A DNA stretch of 64,000 nucleotides from Ascaris suum (taxonomy: Eukaryota; Nematoda; Chromadorea; Rhabditida; Ascarididae), in NCBI GenBank assembly GCA_013433145.1, contig CM024175.1, positions 2,836,516-2,900,515 on the forward strand, read 5' to 3'. Made by a program: the position numbers and the translations under genes. Shown piece after piece: positions 11,839 through 25,200 of the stretch. The notes below the pieces were generated by a model. It ran no database searches and was not told where the DNA came from. It saw nothing but the letters and a program-made list of their open reading frames with translations. Each line of letters opens with the position of its first letter. Position 1 is the stretch's first letter.

Positions 11839-12592
11839 TGTTCACACAAATACATTGAAGCAATCGAACCAATGCTAGTCACGATTAAAAAAACACAACG
11901 AAGCCTCACTGAGGATATCAGAAACGACGATAACTGATAATTGAATCAAGATTAATTTGAAACGGAAGACGACTAGTTCTGAAACGATAAATTCATAATC
12001 ACTGATAAAATTATTAGATATTTATTCGCAATAATGATCACTCATCACATTAAACTTCTTTTTCGTGCTGTTCGCGGCATTCGTTCGTTGAATGTTCTCA
12101 TTTCCATCGCGCTGACGTCAAAATTGCTCGGGAAATTGGAATTCTCCAAAGGTTTTCGTATTTTAAAACAATTAATATCTATTTTCAGGGCATAAATTTC
12201 TTTAAAATGCTCCACGAACACTATTGTAACGCCCATGTAGAAAGACTTTTGGAAAAACGTTTTAATAAATAATCACATAAAGCTTCAGACTTGCAAAATG
12301 ACTGAAAACTTATAAAAGCTTTCGAAACAAAATTTTATGGAATCTGTCGCGGAGACAGGCAAGTGAGTTATCTAGCTGCTAGAGCCACGAAATTGAAATG
12401 CGTCTCAACGCAGTAACAGACGAATTGTCAGATTTGAATTCCTGCCATAGCAACTATATCATTTCACTAATGCGGCGTTGCGGTTTGTGTGGAGACGCAG
12501 CTATGGTACGTTCATCAGCATTATTTTTATCTTCATTGTTTTCTTCGTGAATTTCTCTTTTCAATTTGTTTATCATCGTTGGTTGTCAACAG

Positions 12593-14345
12593 TACTGACG
12601 CATCGCAATCTCTTTATTATATGTTTGCATCTCGTTCTTTAACGGCTCAACAGAAAGCTACCTTGGCATCTCAGGTCATGTTTTATGATGTTCTTGTATT
12701 CGTTCCTTAGTTGCGTAGAGTTTTGATGTCGTGTGAAAGTACATTAGGGCTTGATTACCCACGTTTGAGGTGTCTGGTGATCACAGAGCGGAAACAAACT
12801 TGGACGAATCAAGCAGGAGGTTTGTACGGATCGGTTGCAAAAAGGAGGGGCGACAGTGGACGAGCCCTCTTCAGGTCAGGCCAGTTTACATTTATATAAC
12901 GTTGACTGCTGATGATTTTGAGCAATTTCAAGTCCAGCAAAGAAGTTGCAAGCGATGAAGAAAAATTTATCGATGGCCCAGGAAAAACAGTTTGCAGTAA
13001 ACATCTGTAAACACGCATTTGTTAGGCAGTAGTGGTTTAATATTCATCAGATAACCTAGTGGTCGGCACAAACGCAATCATCCGGCACCTCGCTTTTCGT
13101 GAAAATAGGTTATTGAACTTCGTGTTTCAAACCCTGCCACAATTTTTACAGATGCTTCATTTGTAAAGCAGCTTCATAGCGCCCATAGCTTACATTGTAT
13201 CACTCACGTTGCATAACCTGCCTGTGAATTCTTGTCATTTCTTGTGATTGTTTGTGTTTGAGTTGCTGCTTTAATAATGCTGGTGTTGTGACAGGCCTGT
13301 TTTGTAAGTTTCAATCCGTGTACATCGTGACTCTTAACCTTTTTATTCCTTTTTGTAATAAACCAGCGACCTTGGTGTTTTCTTTCCTGTAGTGTACATA
13401 CGAGCAACATCACTTCGTTGACGACGCAATAACCCTTTGGATAATTTTGACGATGATTGCATGAATGGTTGTATTAAATTTTGCCGAACTTCGTCTTATT
13501 GCAGTCGTCATTATCAGTCATTACAGTGAAAGTAAACAGATTGTTTCTTTCTCTCATAAAAGACATCTGCGTTGGCCCAAATCAGTAGCACAAGTCCCGG
13601 ATCACTGTTTACTTTCGGTTTGATTGGATGCACTAACCGCTTATTTCAGTAAGGAGATGCTCGCATCCAAATATTTGAAAGAAAGCTAAAGAATTTATGG
13701 ATATGCGAAGAGTAAAATTATATCCGTTCTCGAAGGAATCCCCCGAGACAACCACTCAAGCACTGATGCTATAATGGTTTTTTGCAGTTCATGTTATTAG
13801 ATGCTTCAACGAATGAGAAATAGCATAATACAGCTTTTCCATAAAGAATTGAATGAGGATGACAATAATGAGAATAGTTTAGAGCAACTTTGCGGTCTGT
13901 TCATCATTAATGAAACATTAGTGTGTTAAAATTTGCGTTGAGGAAATAAACTATGTTATGTTTCATGAGACACCCCTCCACATTTTCTAAACGATTACAT
14001 ATAAACACAAATCTTTTGTATTAGGTGAGCACTGGCCATCGGAGGAGTGAAAATAATGCGCAATTATCGCTGAACGCTCCAAGAAATAACTTTCACCGTG
14101 TCCACAGGTACGGCCTCTCCGGCAGATTGTTGGAATGCTAATGACCTACTCTTAGTGGCACTATGTGAGCACCTCATACTGGTACTAACTGATGCTTTTC
14201 AGTCACTTAGTGAGTCCTATATCAACAATGCAAATATCAACAATACAAATTCGACGTCAATGCGAAGTGCAGGTTATAAACTGACTTCTAAGCGATCTTC
14301 ATGTTCTTCTAGCCTTCGAAGTATCAGGAATGATCCGATCGTTAG
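12593..14345 (+). CDS. unidentified multi-exon gene (5 linked exons)
   Basis: Five short segments, 12593-12674, 12787-12874, 12938-12996, 13801-13894 and 14108-14345, each follow an AG acceptor and end at a GT donor, and their phases join without a stop. The joined protein (~140 aa) begins with SLTAQQKATLASQ, is helix-rich and charged in the middle (KKLQAMKKNLSMAQEKQF, NEDDNNENSLEQLC), has a hydrophobic helix (LLLVALCEHLILVLTDAF) and ends in an Asn/Ser/Arg-rich stretch. If the last donor is not used, a TAA follows at 14347. The spacing of an acidic segment, Leu-Cys and a later helix vaguely recalls RUN domains, but I cannot support that by motif. The gene is divergent from the RasGAP gene. 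The 5' end was not found. Shared phase is the main evidence. Confidence 0.42.
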
Positions 14346-14349
14346 GTAA

Positions 14350-16991
14350 ATGTAGGTACGAATCTAGCTCCATACTTCAAATGCTTTAGCGGTGATCAGC
14401 AAACATATCGAAGAGATGAAGGCCGCTAAGGTCGGCGAAATTAGCACAAAGGATGGCCAAAAGTAGCTGAGGCCATTCATATACGAGGAGGGACAGCAAT
14501 CATTAGCTCCATCATAGATATTAACAATGTATGGATAAAAACCGTACGACGCATAAAATAATCTCTAAATCGAATACAAAAGTGACAGAATAGAAATCTA
14601 AAATTTATTTTTTTACAATAGAACTTTCAGAATAAAGTTTAAACGTTAACCGGAAATTGCAAATTTTGATATGATTGTTGCTTATGCTCTTCCGTAACAG
14701 AAATACATGTTTTTTTTTTCAGCAACTCAACAATAATTAACCGCTGATAGGTATACTAAAGACATATTATAAAGAAAAGAAAATATGGATTTCGCACTTG
14801 CTAATGAGAGTTTAATTTCAAATATTCTTTCAACTCACAAGCCTCTTCCAAGGGAAAAAAATTGTGAAATAACTTTAAACAGTCATATTAGATAACAACT
14901 ATTAAAATTCATCACCTGAAATTATAGTTAATATATCATTTATTAAAACTGTAAATTTAAAGCACCTTGAAATTAACTAGTTGTAATAAGGATGTAAATT
15001 AACTAGTTGCGTTTTATGCAACTTTTTTCTAGAATTTATTGACAAGAAATTTGAAAAATTGAATAATTCGCGCAAAAATGATGCTGTTCTTATTCACTCG
15101 TAAAGAAAAAGAAAGTAAAATGGTCGAAATGAATTCGATCAAAGGGCACATTCATATGATTCTTTAGGATGATATCCATATAGCGATTAATCGATCGTAA
15201 TCAACGAGTGCATTTGGTCAGTTATCACATATCAGAATATAATTTCCATATAAGAATAGAGAAAAATTAAATTTAGAAGGGAACAGAATCATAAAATAAG
15301 TGAGAAAATTCTGTATGCAGCTAAATAACGAGCAAATGATATAAAAACTCAACGTTCAATATGTCCAATTGGAAGGAATAGTGCGTTAGTAATCATCAGT
15401 TCTTCCCACTACAAATAGGTTGCCGTCAACTCATATCAAGGATGTCATTTGGGAAAATTTCAAATAACAAGAAATTAACCAGTGGAAATACTCAGCACTG
15501 ATTACATAAATGAAGAGAATGTCGTGGGAAAAAGAGCGCTAATGCAAAGCGATCGAAGAAGTTGTGGGCAAAAGCGTGCAAATACCGGAAGTGAGCCAGG
15601 AATGCATCGAAAGAAATGAGCATAGAGCAGTGGGAGGTGATTAATGCTCTATGCACACCTCAAATAGTTTCTTACGAGTTTCTCAATGATAACCATCTGC
15701 ACGCATAAAATGCATACGAGATTAGTATAGGTGTCGAGTATTCAAAGATGGCAGTATTGTCAGAAGTCTTTGGAGTGGTGGGATCAGTATTTAGTTGAAA
15801 TTGAAGTAAAGTAAGGGAATCTTCACGAAATAAAAGGAGATTACGGCGAGTTGAAATTGCAATTTCTATGCAAAAATTCCAATGGTGTGGAAGCTTAACG
15901 CAAGCTACTTCCCGTCGAGAATAAATTCACCGAATTCTATGTGAGAAAAATTATATATAGCATATTATTTTAAATGCAAGGCCGCCTTCCTGAATGTCGC
16001 CAAAATTCACTTCGCTCATTATCTTAAGAGCTCTTTCCGAACAGCGACATGCCCATTCTCCGTATATAATATTATAAGCATGAAAATATTGGTGAATTGT
16101 TTTCAGCCGCACTATGTAAAGCACACTTTGCAATTATTTAATTCAACTTAGTTTCACATTGCCGGGAACTTCGGCACTTGCTGATTAAAAGACAAAATTT
16201 GAAATATTCGGAAGTTAAAGAGCCGATCGATTGCGCTGAGAGGAATATTTGGATCGTACGTGAGCACTCTCGATCGCCATGCTCATGCATTCAGTGCCGT
16301 TCGCAACGAAACTCCGATTGGCCCATTTATAGTACGTTGAAGAGCATTGACATGACGTGGGCACTGAATGTTATACACTTAAGTGCCATACATTATATGC
16401 GCATAAGAATATTCGACACATTCACGTCAATGGTTTACTCTGTCTTTGATGTCAAATAGAATTCATGAAAAGTGACGGAATACAATCTCCAAGTTAATTA
16501 ACAATGAATGACACCATATATTCGGCTTTTATATAATCGATGAAATGGAAAATCAGCGTTCACGGTTAACAAATTTGACAGGGATTTACGAAAGTTCCGG
16601 AAGTAAATGTTCCTTAGCTGATACAAATCTTCATAATATTTATCACCTATATTATCATAATAGGTTTAATATCATCTTCAGGTTTCATATAATAAATGGA
16701 TGTCACTCTTCAAACTAAACTTCTTCGAAACTATTCATGAGCAGTGATGATCGATCGATTTGAAGCAATGAAGATTGAACATAGTGTGTATTTGTATTTC
16801 ACGTTTAGTATGCAATAAACAGGAAGCAATAATTCTATTGCTAGCGGATGGAAATGCAGGGGAAAGAAATCTTTCAAAGAAAAATAAATTCACATCAGAA
16901 GAACGATATCATAGAAGATAAAACATAATGGACTGTATTTCGATTAGTTTCATCGCAGTAGCACAACGACCAGGTATGAAGGTATCTATAC
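14350..16991. other. AT-rich non-coding stretch
   Basis: Mostly AT-rich with no recognised gene. A possible tiny exon at 16300-16333 (acceptor GCATTCAG, donor ATA/GTACGT, reading AVRNETPIGPFI) would continue the phase of the gene ending at 14345, but it is too short to rely on. Confidence 0.5.
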
Positions 16992-17095
16992 CTTAAGTTG
17001 AACAGATGCGACGATGTCAATCGGCAATACGGGCACAGCATCTGTGTGGGGAAACTTGATACGAAACATCTCAAGTGGACGCCAATAGGGCGCGT
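16992..17095 (-). CDS. isolated exon, LITAF-like CPYC segment
   Basis: Minus-strand exon candidate with a good acceptor (GGAATTCAG before 17095) and donor (TTAAG/GTATAG after 16992). It reads TRPIGVHLRC then SFPTQMLCPYCRLTSSHL. A Pro-x-x-x-x-Cys-x-x-Cys start resembles the N-terminal half of LITAF-type membrane zinc domains. The hydrophobic segment and second C-x-x-C expected in the next exon were not found at lower coordinates, so the gene is unconfirmed. Confidence 0.28.
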
Positions 17096-20000
17096 CTGAA
17101 TTCCAACGAGCAAAAGAAGAAGAAGAAAAAAAAAAAACGTTGAACGACGTAATTTAGATGAATGCCATCGACATTCTTGATGCGCACTTCCGTAAACAAA
17201 CTTCCAACATCGATCAGTGGGCGTTTTCACAACAGCCTATCAATACAAAAAAAAAAAATTTCATTTAATTAGATTTTTCTTCTTCCGTATGATATAATAT
17301 ATGAAAATGAAGCAATGTATTGCTATGAATAGCATTATTATCTGAATAATTTCCTTCGAATAATTTTCAAATTATATTAGAAAACAATGAGCGCATTATT
17401 TCACTGATTATTTTCACGCTCTAAACTGTCATCATAGATAGCAATAAAAATCTATCAGAAATGATAATTTGAGCGTATTAAAATTCATGAATATTTCGAT
17501 AATACTATCATAACGTTAGCAATCACCATCGTGTGCTAATTTGTTGATTACTTTTCCTTTTAAATCAATCATAGATTAATTAGGAGAGTCTTAAGCACAA
17601 ATAAAATACATGCACTGACTAAAAATAGAACTGAAAAAGAATACTATAGTATAGAGCATATAAAAGCATAGATTGTTAGAGCACTTCCTGTAGGCATAAT
17701 TTCGTTGGGATCTTTCAGTAACAAGTTCAAAAGAAAATAGTATTTAAGTGGTTCTACTTTTCCGTAAGATAAAGCGCTATGTAGAAGACGACTTTCATAA
17801 GTGACAAACTGTGCTCATTGGCAACAGTTTTGAAGATGCGAAGCAGCTGAATTCGCTTTTCAGTAAGCGAAAAATACCCGTTACCATTTTTATACATTTT
17901 TGCGTCCCAACGCAAAATGCTCTGTACTTTTCGTTCACCTATTCCGTCAGTTTTATATACGATTTTCAGCTTGCAATAACTTTCATGATCTCGGGATAAA
18001 TTTAAAGACCAGGAATTTCGCAGGAAATCTCCTGTCGAAGGCGCATCACATACGAAAGTTTAGCGTTATCATAATGTCACTTGGTACAGCATCCGATTTT
18101 TTGCTATTGAAATCACTCATTCAAGCTTTCGACTAAACTCTGCCTGGAACATCTATTCTTCTGAACTACCAGGAACTGAGAGCAATATGACTGGATAAGT
18201 CTCTTAGTGACTTATATCTAGCAGTCAGCTTCTATCACTGAGAAGAAAAAATGCATGAAACTAAATTGCATAAGATATGCTTGGCTACATTTTCATCTAA
18301 ATTCTGCACAATTTCAGAGCCTGCAAGTTTTTTGACTCAGATATCTATCTAATTGTTTTGGTGAATCTACACGATCTATTAATTGACACTCCACCTCATA
18401 TTATTTCCCAGGTGATGACGTCAGAATTTTTGCGCGCTTCTTAAGTTTTTTTTCTCGGCTTAAAAATAGCATTAAGAGTAGCGCCCACTCATATTTATTC
18501 CAACTTCTATTGTGAGGTAAAAAAAAACTTTGTCTAGCCTTCTTCACTCGGATAAATTCATTTAAATGCGGTTCAAGTTTCGACCACAGAGATGTCAAAA
18601 ACCGTCAAATTTGAGTGATTCATAATTGAAGAGCTTTTGTTCATCAAGAAATGCGTCGAACTGGAAAAAAAATTTCCTAACTTCTAGAGTGTTATTCTCT
18701 CAGTTGTTGAAAATTTTAACTTCTTTTGCGCTCATTTATAGCAATGACTGTTGTCTACTAGCTAGCTGCCAACGACATTGATAAAAATGGTTGCGACTGT
18801 GGTGAGCGAGAGGGAATAGGAAAATGCTCACATGTAGTTCCACACGTAAAAAATAAGGATCTTTGAATGCATCGAAAAATCCATTTCGCTAATTGTTGTC
18901 GAAATGCCGATTAAAAACTTCTAAGTATGGGATCGAAGGAAGATGAGCGATCAATCAGCAAATTGGATTCTGTGAGAAGCGTACAAGTGATCAACTGATA
19001 TCGATGTTGACATTTCCACATCCCAATAAAGTGTCAAAAGGCCAAAATGAAATTTCTTTTAAAGCAACCGCCAATATGAGTGAAAATACAACGATTTTTT
19101 CCGTTCATTACTATAATATTCTAGAGGTTTTTTATAATAGCATAAGTTGAAAACGCCTATAGAATTGAGGGATTCATTGATGCAATCAACTCATCTTAGC
19201 GATTTTACTCGCTTCAAGTTTTTGACGGAACAACTGTTTGTTAGTTCGTGTACCATTAGCTGAATTGAGGAAAACGTTTGGTCTATTTCTTTCTTTTTTT
19301 TTCATTTCGCAATGAGCAGGAATCTTTTCTACGACAAAAAGCTCCGATTTTGAGTTGACCTCTTTCATTTCTTGTTTATGTTTATCATTACTATAAATAA
19401 AAGAACCCCTGAAAAAAAAAAGTTGGAAATCGTGTCCTGCAAAGAGATGCTCTCTTGCAGAACTGCTAATTGAAATCAAATTCTCGAAATTCTCAGGAAA
19501 CGATACATAGACGAACTCTCAGCTTTTACAGAATTGTCCGATATCGCCACCATATTGTCGTATTACACATTACTTCGACTACTGGTAGCAATTATAGTTA
19601 AACTTCATTGACACGTCAATGGCGTATTGCACATAATATACAAATATAGTAAACGTTGCATTTACGTAAACTGAAGTGTAATGAGATGAAAATTTGCAAC
19701 CTTGCAAGCGAACTTGTAAAAAATTCTTAAACGATACTTTCTTATTACCTGACGTATGTGAGAAGTACTCGATGAGTTGTTGAATGATGTTTTCATTGAG
19801 TGTTGAATTGTGTCCTCGTTTATGAGATAAGAATGGTGCTCGAAAAGAAAATGCACATAACTTTATGCTACCACCTTTTATATATGCTTCACATTTACTC
19901 GCTGATGCAAATGCACATCATTTGCCTATAATCAAGTGATTTTTGGCGAAAAACATTTTCACCTCTTCTTAAGTAATGAAACGAAAATTGAAGTAAATTT

Positions 20001-22107
20001 TTTTGACAGTGAATAAAAGTGAATTCGAGAATCAATTTTAGGAATATTGAGAAGGAAAAATTGCATAATTTGGGAAAAATAAATTTAATGAAATAATTCT
20101 TCGATATTAACATTCCCACTTTGTATTTGACAATGGTTTATGCTACTCATCAATGGAACAAAGAAAATGCCACCAATCTAGTTGCCAACGCAATCTTTGC
20201 AGCATTTTGCGCGAAAAGCCTTTTTTTTTCTTTTCAATTACATCCAAACTTTATTAAATGCATAAGCTTTCGCCTAGCTTCTTAACTAGAATCTATATAT
20301 AAAACATAGAGAGATAGCATATTTAAAATTGTCTACTTCCTTGGAAGTGATAACGCGGATGTACACTGGAGAACATTATGAACAGTGATAACGAGCACAT
20401 GATCTGTCGATACCTCATTGATAACACTGAACTTTCGATGAAAACTTGTCTACAGTTTGAGCGACGAATAGTTGCGAGAATGAGCGACGAATGGATGAAA
20501 AGTTGATGAAAAGATCAACATTCGAAAATTCATCTAATGGTTTCAGGAAAATAGAGCTCATGTGAAAAAAGGAAGCAAAGACCGATGGAAAAGCCATCGA
20601 AGAAACTCAGACATATGTTTCTCGCTGCAAAGGTTTCAAGAGGCCAACATGAATGCTGGGTAAATGTAAAGAGAATAAAGGCGCTGCAAGGATGTTTCGA
20701 GCACATAATTATTCGCTGTACTAACGCGTGCAGTTTGGTAAAGAAGCGGAACTTGATGCTCCGGGCATGAAGGAAGACTCCAGATAGCACGCGAGTGGGT
20801 GCAAGATGGGTATCTGACGTTTCGTTTAGACGACATTCCGAACGAAGAAACACCATGAAGGAGCAGTGTGAAATGGACAGGATACGTATGGCGCAGGCGC
20901 TAAGGTCCATTACCAGCGCAATTCTTTGAGAGCGGATCCACGAGAAGACGAAGGACTTCTGGGAAAGCCTCTGAGAAGATGATAGAGGTTCACTTGAAGA
21001 AAGCTGCGGAAAAATACTGAGGTCAATAATAAAAGATACAAATGAGTGGTCAGGCTTCGTTGACGGTGATCATGTGTCACTCGATAGCACCAAAAAATGG
21101 TGATCACAAATATCCTAAATGCGCGTTACGGATACTTGTGGGCTCGCAATGATCGCCCATGAAGAAGTTTCATATATCGATACGCTCATGTTTTACTGAA
21201 CAATATACATCTTTTGCGAATCATATTTGACGCGTATTGACCGGATTTCATCTAGTCTCCAGCTAAATATATCCTTATTGCGGCATTCGTTGCGATGCTT
21301 TGAGAATGAAGAGCGCACATGGAGTTTAATCATCATAGAAACTTTTACTCTGATAAATGAAAAGTAAAATTGAATCAGCTGCTTCAAAATTTGCATTCGA
21401 TATCATTTGCAAAGAATTTTTAGGCATTTGATAAAAATAATTGTATAGGTTGGTTGCTTTTATTGGATTACGGTGAAACAAATTCTCGTAATGGAAATGA
21501 GACATTAAAGAAGAAGTCTTATGGCTAATCGAACTAATTCTGCGGTCTCGAATCTACCACTCTATGAGAATTTGCGTTCGCTAACGGAAATTAATGCAGT
21601 GAAATTTTTCGCGAACTACACAATGAGATTCATTCGTCAATAGATTTAACGCATCATCGAACAAGTGAAATGCAACAAGCCATCCCAGAAGTAGTGGCAG
21701 GACACTTAGCCAGAATACAAGGATTTTCCTTGTCAAGTAGAACTTCCGGAGAATAGCGGAGCAGCAAGCTCTATATCAGTGATAATAGTAGAATTCAAAA
21801 ACTATCAACAAGTATGGAATGGAAAACAAGCGAACTAAAACAGCTACCTATGCAGATTTTCAAAACAATTCAAATAGCGCTCATGTAACTACGCTTTCAG
21901 GTAAGTTCAGCTAAGCAGATGCAAATTCTCTAAATAAAGATAAAGCTATCAGTGGCTCTTGACCAGTGAACGTACAAAAATACTGACTTCAACAAAAGTG
22001 AGTTTTTCAGTCGATCAAAAGAATTTCCGTTTTTTTTTCCGAAGAAAAAAGAAGTAAAGCGCTAAGCGTAAATCTTCTCATTTTAAAGAGGAATAAATTA
22101 TTGGGAA
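17096..22107. other. AT-rich stretch, no gene recognised
   Basis: No convincing exon. The block around 20.6-21.0 kb is visibly richer in G and C than its surroundings and open in several frames (for example RVGARWVSDVSFRRHSE on the plus strand). It could be a decayed mobile element, but no domain is identifiable. Confidence 0.4.
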
Positions 22108-22230
22108 CATCGTATAAAGTATACCTGGAGAGTAGGAGGCCTGATGTTCATCGTATAAAGTATACTTGGAGAGTAGGAGGCCTGATGTTCATGGTAAAAA
22201 ATATGTCTGGAGAGTAGGAGGCCTGATGTT
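22108..22230. repeat. minisatellite, 3 copies of a 41-bp unit
   Basis: Units 22108-22148, 22149-22189 and 22190-22230 share the core GGAGAGTAGGAGGCCTGATG. The first two units are almost identical. The third differs mainly in its left half, where CGTATAAAGTATAC is replaced by GGTAAAAAATATG. Confidence 0.92.
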
Positions 22231-25200
22231 AATCTATGCCAAATTACTGCAACAGAAAGAAAAAATTTTTGATGAAACATATCCCACGTGAAAGCATTTC
22301 TGATCATAAAAAATGAACAAATATACTTGCAACTTTTGTTGTCATAATCGAATAAGAAAAATACAATGGAATTTCTCGTATCTTATGAAATTCTTAGCAA
22401 ATTGCAAAAACGCATTTGTTTATTTACTATGGAATTACGATAAGCATCGATCCATCATTGATTAGTTGCGATGAGCTATATAAGCATGGCTCACTAAACA
22501 ATTATATGAAACGTTTATATGGATTCATTGATAATAGCATGATATTATTTATAATATTTAGTGAATATATTTCCTCTCATATTAGTTTTGTCCTTCTTAC
22601 TTCTCATTTATTTCTTATAATAGGAAAGGTTTGTGTTCATTCAATAAGCGATTTCTATGCGTTGATAGTGATGAGCTCGAGTTTGAGTGCTTAATTTTTT
22701 AACAATAATATGCAAAACTGAATGAAAAAAAAAAGAATATCAGTGACGACTACCTCTGAACAAAAAGAAAAAAAAAGGCTGAAGTAATGATAACGTTAGG
22801 ACAACTAAGAGTTTTTAGCATTCATGCAATTTTCGGGAAAACGGGGAACTGCGTCAATTATGAGCTTTTCCACTGGCAGAGCAAAATTTCCATATGAAAG
22901 CTACGATGAAAATTTACATAAATGGTCGACTATAGGATAAGAAAGAGAAATTTCGTTAAGGATTTTTCTTTGAGGAATTTATATTGATGAAAAAAGTATA
23001 TTCCCTATCATTCCGATGATCTTTCGAAATGCCATAGGATGTTGTCTATTTCCAAGTTTTGTAAGCCCACTCACAAGACCAACAATGAATTCAATAAATC
23101 AGACACCTAGTAAGAAAGCAACCGCAACACAGCATTTATATGAAAGTGGAAATGACTACCCAAATAAATCTATGAAGAAATCGTTTTCCGCCTTGGGCAG
23201 GTGAAAAATTCGCCTCCACCGGTTGCAAAACAGATACGCATGTCCTAATCTTACGTCACTCAGTATTACAAATGAATGAACCTGAGAGTTAACACAGGAA
23301 ATCTTCTTCCTTTCATCTCATGTCGCTTCTGAGTTATGACTACGTCCGGAGACGGATAGATATACGCATGGGCACACAGAATATACAAACTGCGAGAGGC
23401 GACCGACCTGGTGTGCTTTACAAACCAAATTTGCAAAGTGTATAAACACGTCATCGTTATCAGTTCCCGAAGGCCTTCTGATAGGTTGAAGACAAAGATG
23501 AGGAAATCACAAAGCAGATGACTATGTATCCACAGAGGAGAAATGCGTCCACTTGTATTATGGAAGATGCTTTTCACTATGCAAACTTTCGAATGGTTTT
23601 TGGTCGAATTGCAAGGTTTGACCTAGTTCCGAAGTAAAATTCAAGCTGCAACTAATTAACTAGTCGAAAAGTTCGAAATACATTCTACTACCCCGTCTGA
23701 ATATGTCACTGCTCGCAGTATACTCTAAGGTGGGTGGTAAATTTCATATGCTGCATCATTGTCGCTATGAAAAAAAGTTATCGACGTAATCCTGCCGTAA
23801 TTATAGTGGACAACACCACGGGGATTCGTTCCTCAGCCTGAATGAGCTCGTTATAAAGAAGATCCTCCGAGTTAGAGAACGATGAAATCGGTACCTAAAA
23901 ATAAGCATACGGAGGACGCATCAATCTTCTTCTTAAAGTGGAATTGCAATATCGATGCTCGTTACGTAACAGTAGCGAACTTTTCGTTGCAAATTGCGTC
24001 CCATAGAAAGCGTCCTTTCATATGTTTAAAGGGAGGATCAATATGGTTCTATTCAATCCCATTTAATTTATTCCCTTCAGTAGTCTGACCTTTTAATCAC
24101 CTCCACTTACCTGAAGAACTCGAATACGATCTCGTTAGCGAGCGCTGCCTAGTATCATTTAATCGGAAATATCTTGCACTGATTAGAAACAACACTGCTA
24201 AGAAATCAAGGTGGAAGAATATAACCGAAGTAGAAATGCCGAAGATCGCATAGATTGTGCAAGCGCTGCTTGCGAACCAGCTCAACCCAGCAACGAAAGA
24301 TGGTCCAACGAAAGAAGAAAACGTGCGAAGAAGATAAAATGAAAAACGATCACCATCAGAGAGAAGCAGATGAAAGAATGGACGCATTTAAATAGAGAAA
24401 AGAAACGAAAAGACATGAGATAAAGAAGCGAGGTTCAGGACGTCAAAGACTTCTTCACCTCTGCGACGTAATCGCCGCAAATATTGGCTGGAAAGGCGCT
24501 GAATTCGGCCGATCACCGATAGATATATCGTCAACAGAAAAACCGGTACATGGTTTTCCCTTTCTCGATAGGAAGTTATCAAAAATTTCCACAACGCCCC
24601 ACAATGGATTTTCATGACTATTTACGAGAACTTTACCGGTGAGTTGTGAAGGAAAATCCTTTTCAAAAGCGACGAAATTTTTATCTGTACTGCGGAGAAT
24701 AGACCGAAAAATAGTCTTCATTTATAAAATTTCATTAAAATTGAAGAGTATCGAAGAAACTCTTATGAAATGTTGATTGAAGCTTTTAGTTACTTCCTTT
24801 TAAGTTGGTTAATTTCGTGAACCGCTTGTTCTAGTTCTACTCTCTTTCTCACCATATGCACAATATATACACTTGTATCCGTTTGATGCTCTCCGATCGA
24901 TGTTTTTGTGGAAAAGCGGAAAAATGATATTAGATCATGCTAGAAATGAAAATGTCACATGCATTCACCTTTGCAATGGAACATTCACCGCAGTAGGTGG
25001 CATTATCTTGACATAAATAGCAAACTGCCTTCACCTCAACTAAATTTTTTGTGATGAAAATTTCGTTTAAATATTTCTTTCATATTTTAGAATATAATCT
25101 GACTAGATTTCCTGGAATGTAACTGAAATGTGCCATTGACTATTCGAATGAGTAACACAGATAAGGCATTGTATTCGCAAACATTTCCGATGGAGTTAGG

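Noticed and set aside
12470..12505. CGLCGDAAM string resembling the first zinc finger of a nuclear receptor
   Set aside because: Only nine residues. The phase does not join to the following exon, and the rest of the finger (H-Y-G, C-x-G-C-K) is absent.
24097..24615. Hydrophobic minus-strand frames considered as a chemoreceptor fragment
   Set aside because: Two membrane-like segments and a good donor, but an in-frame stop, no acceptor and no recognisable receptor motif.
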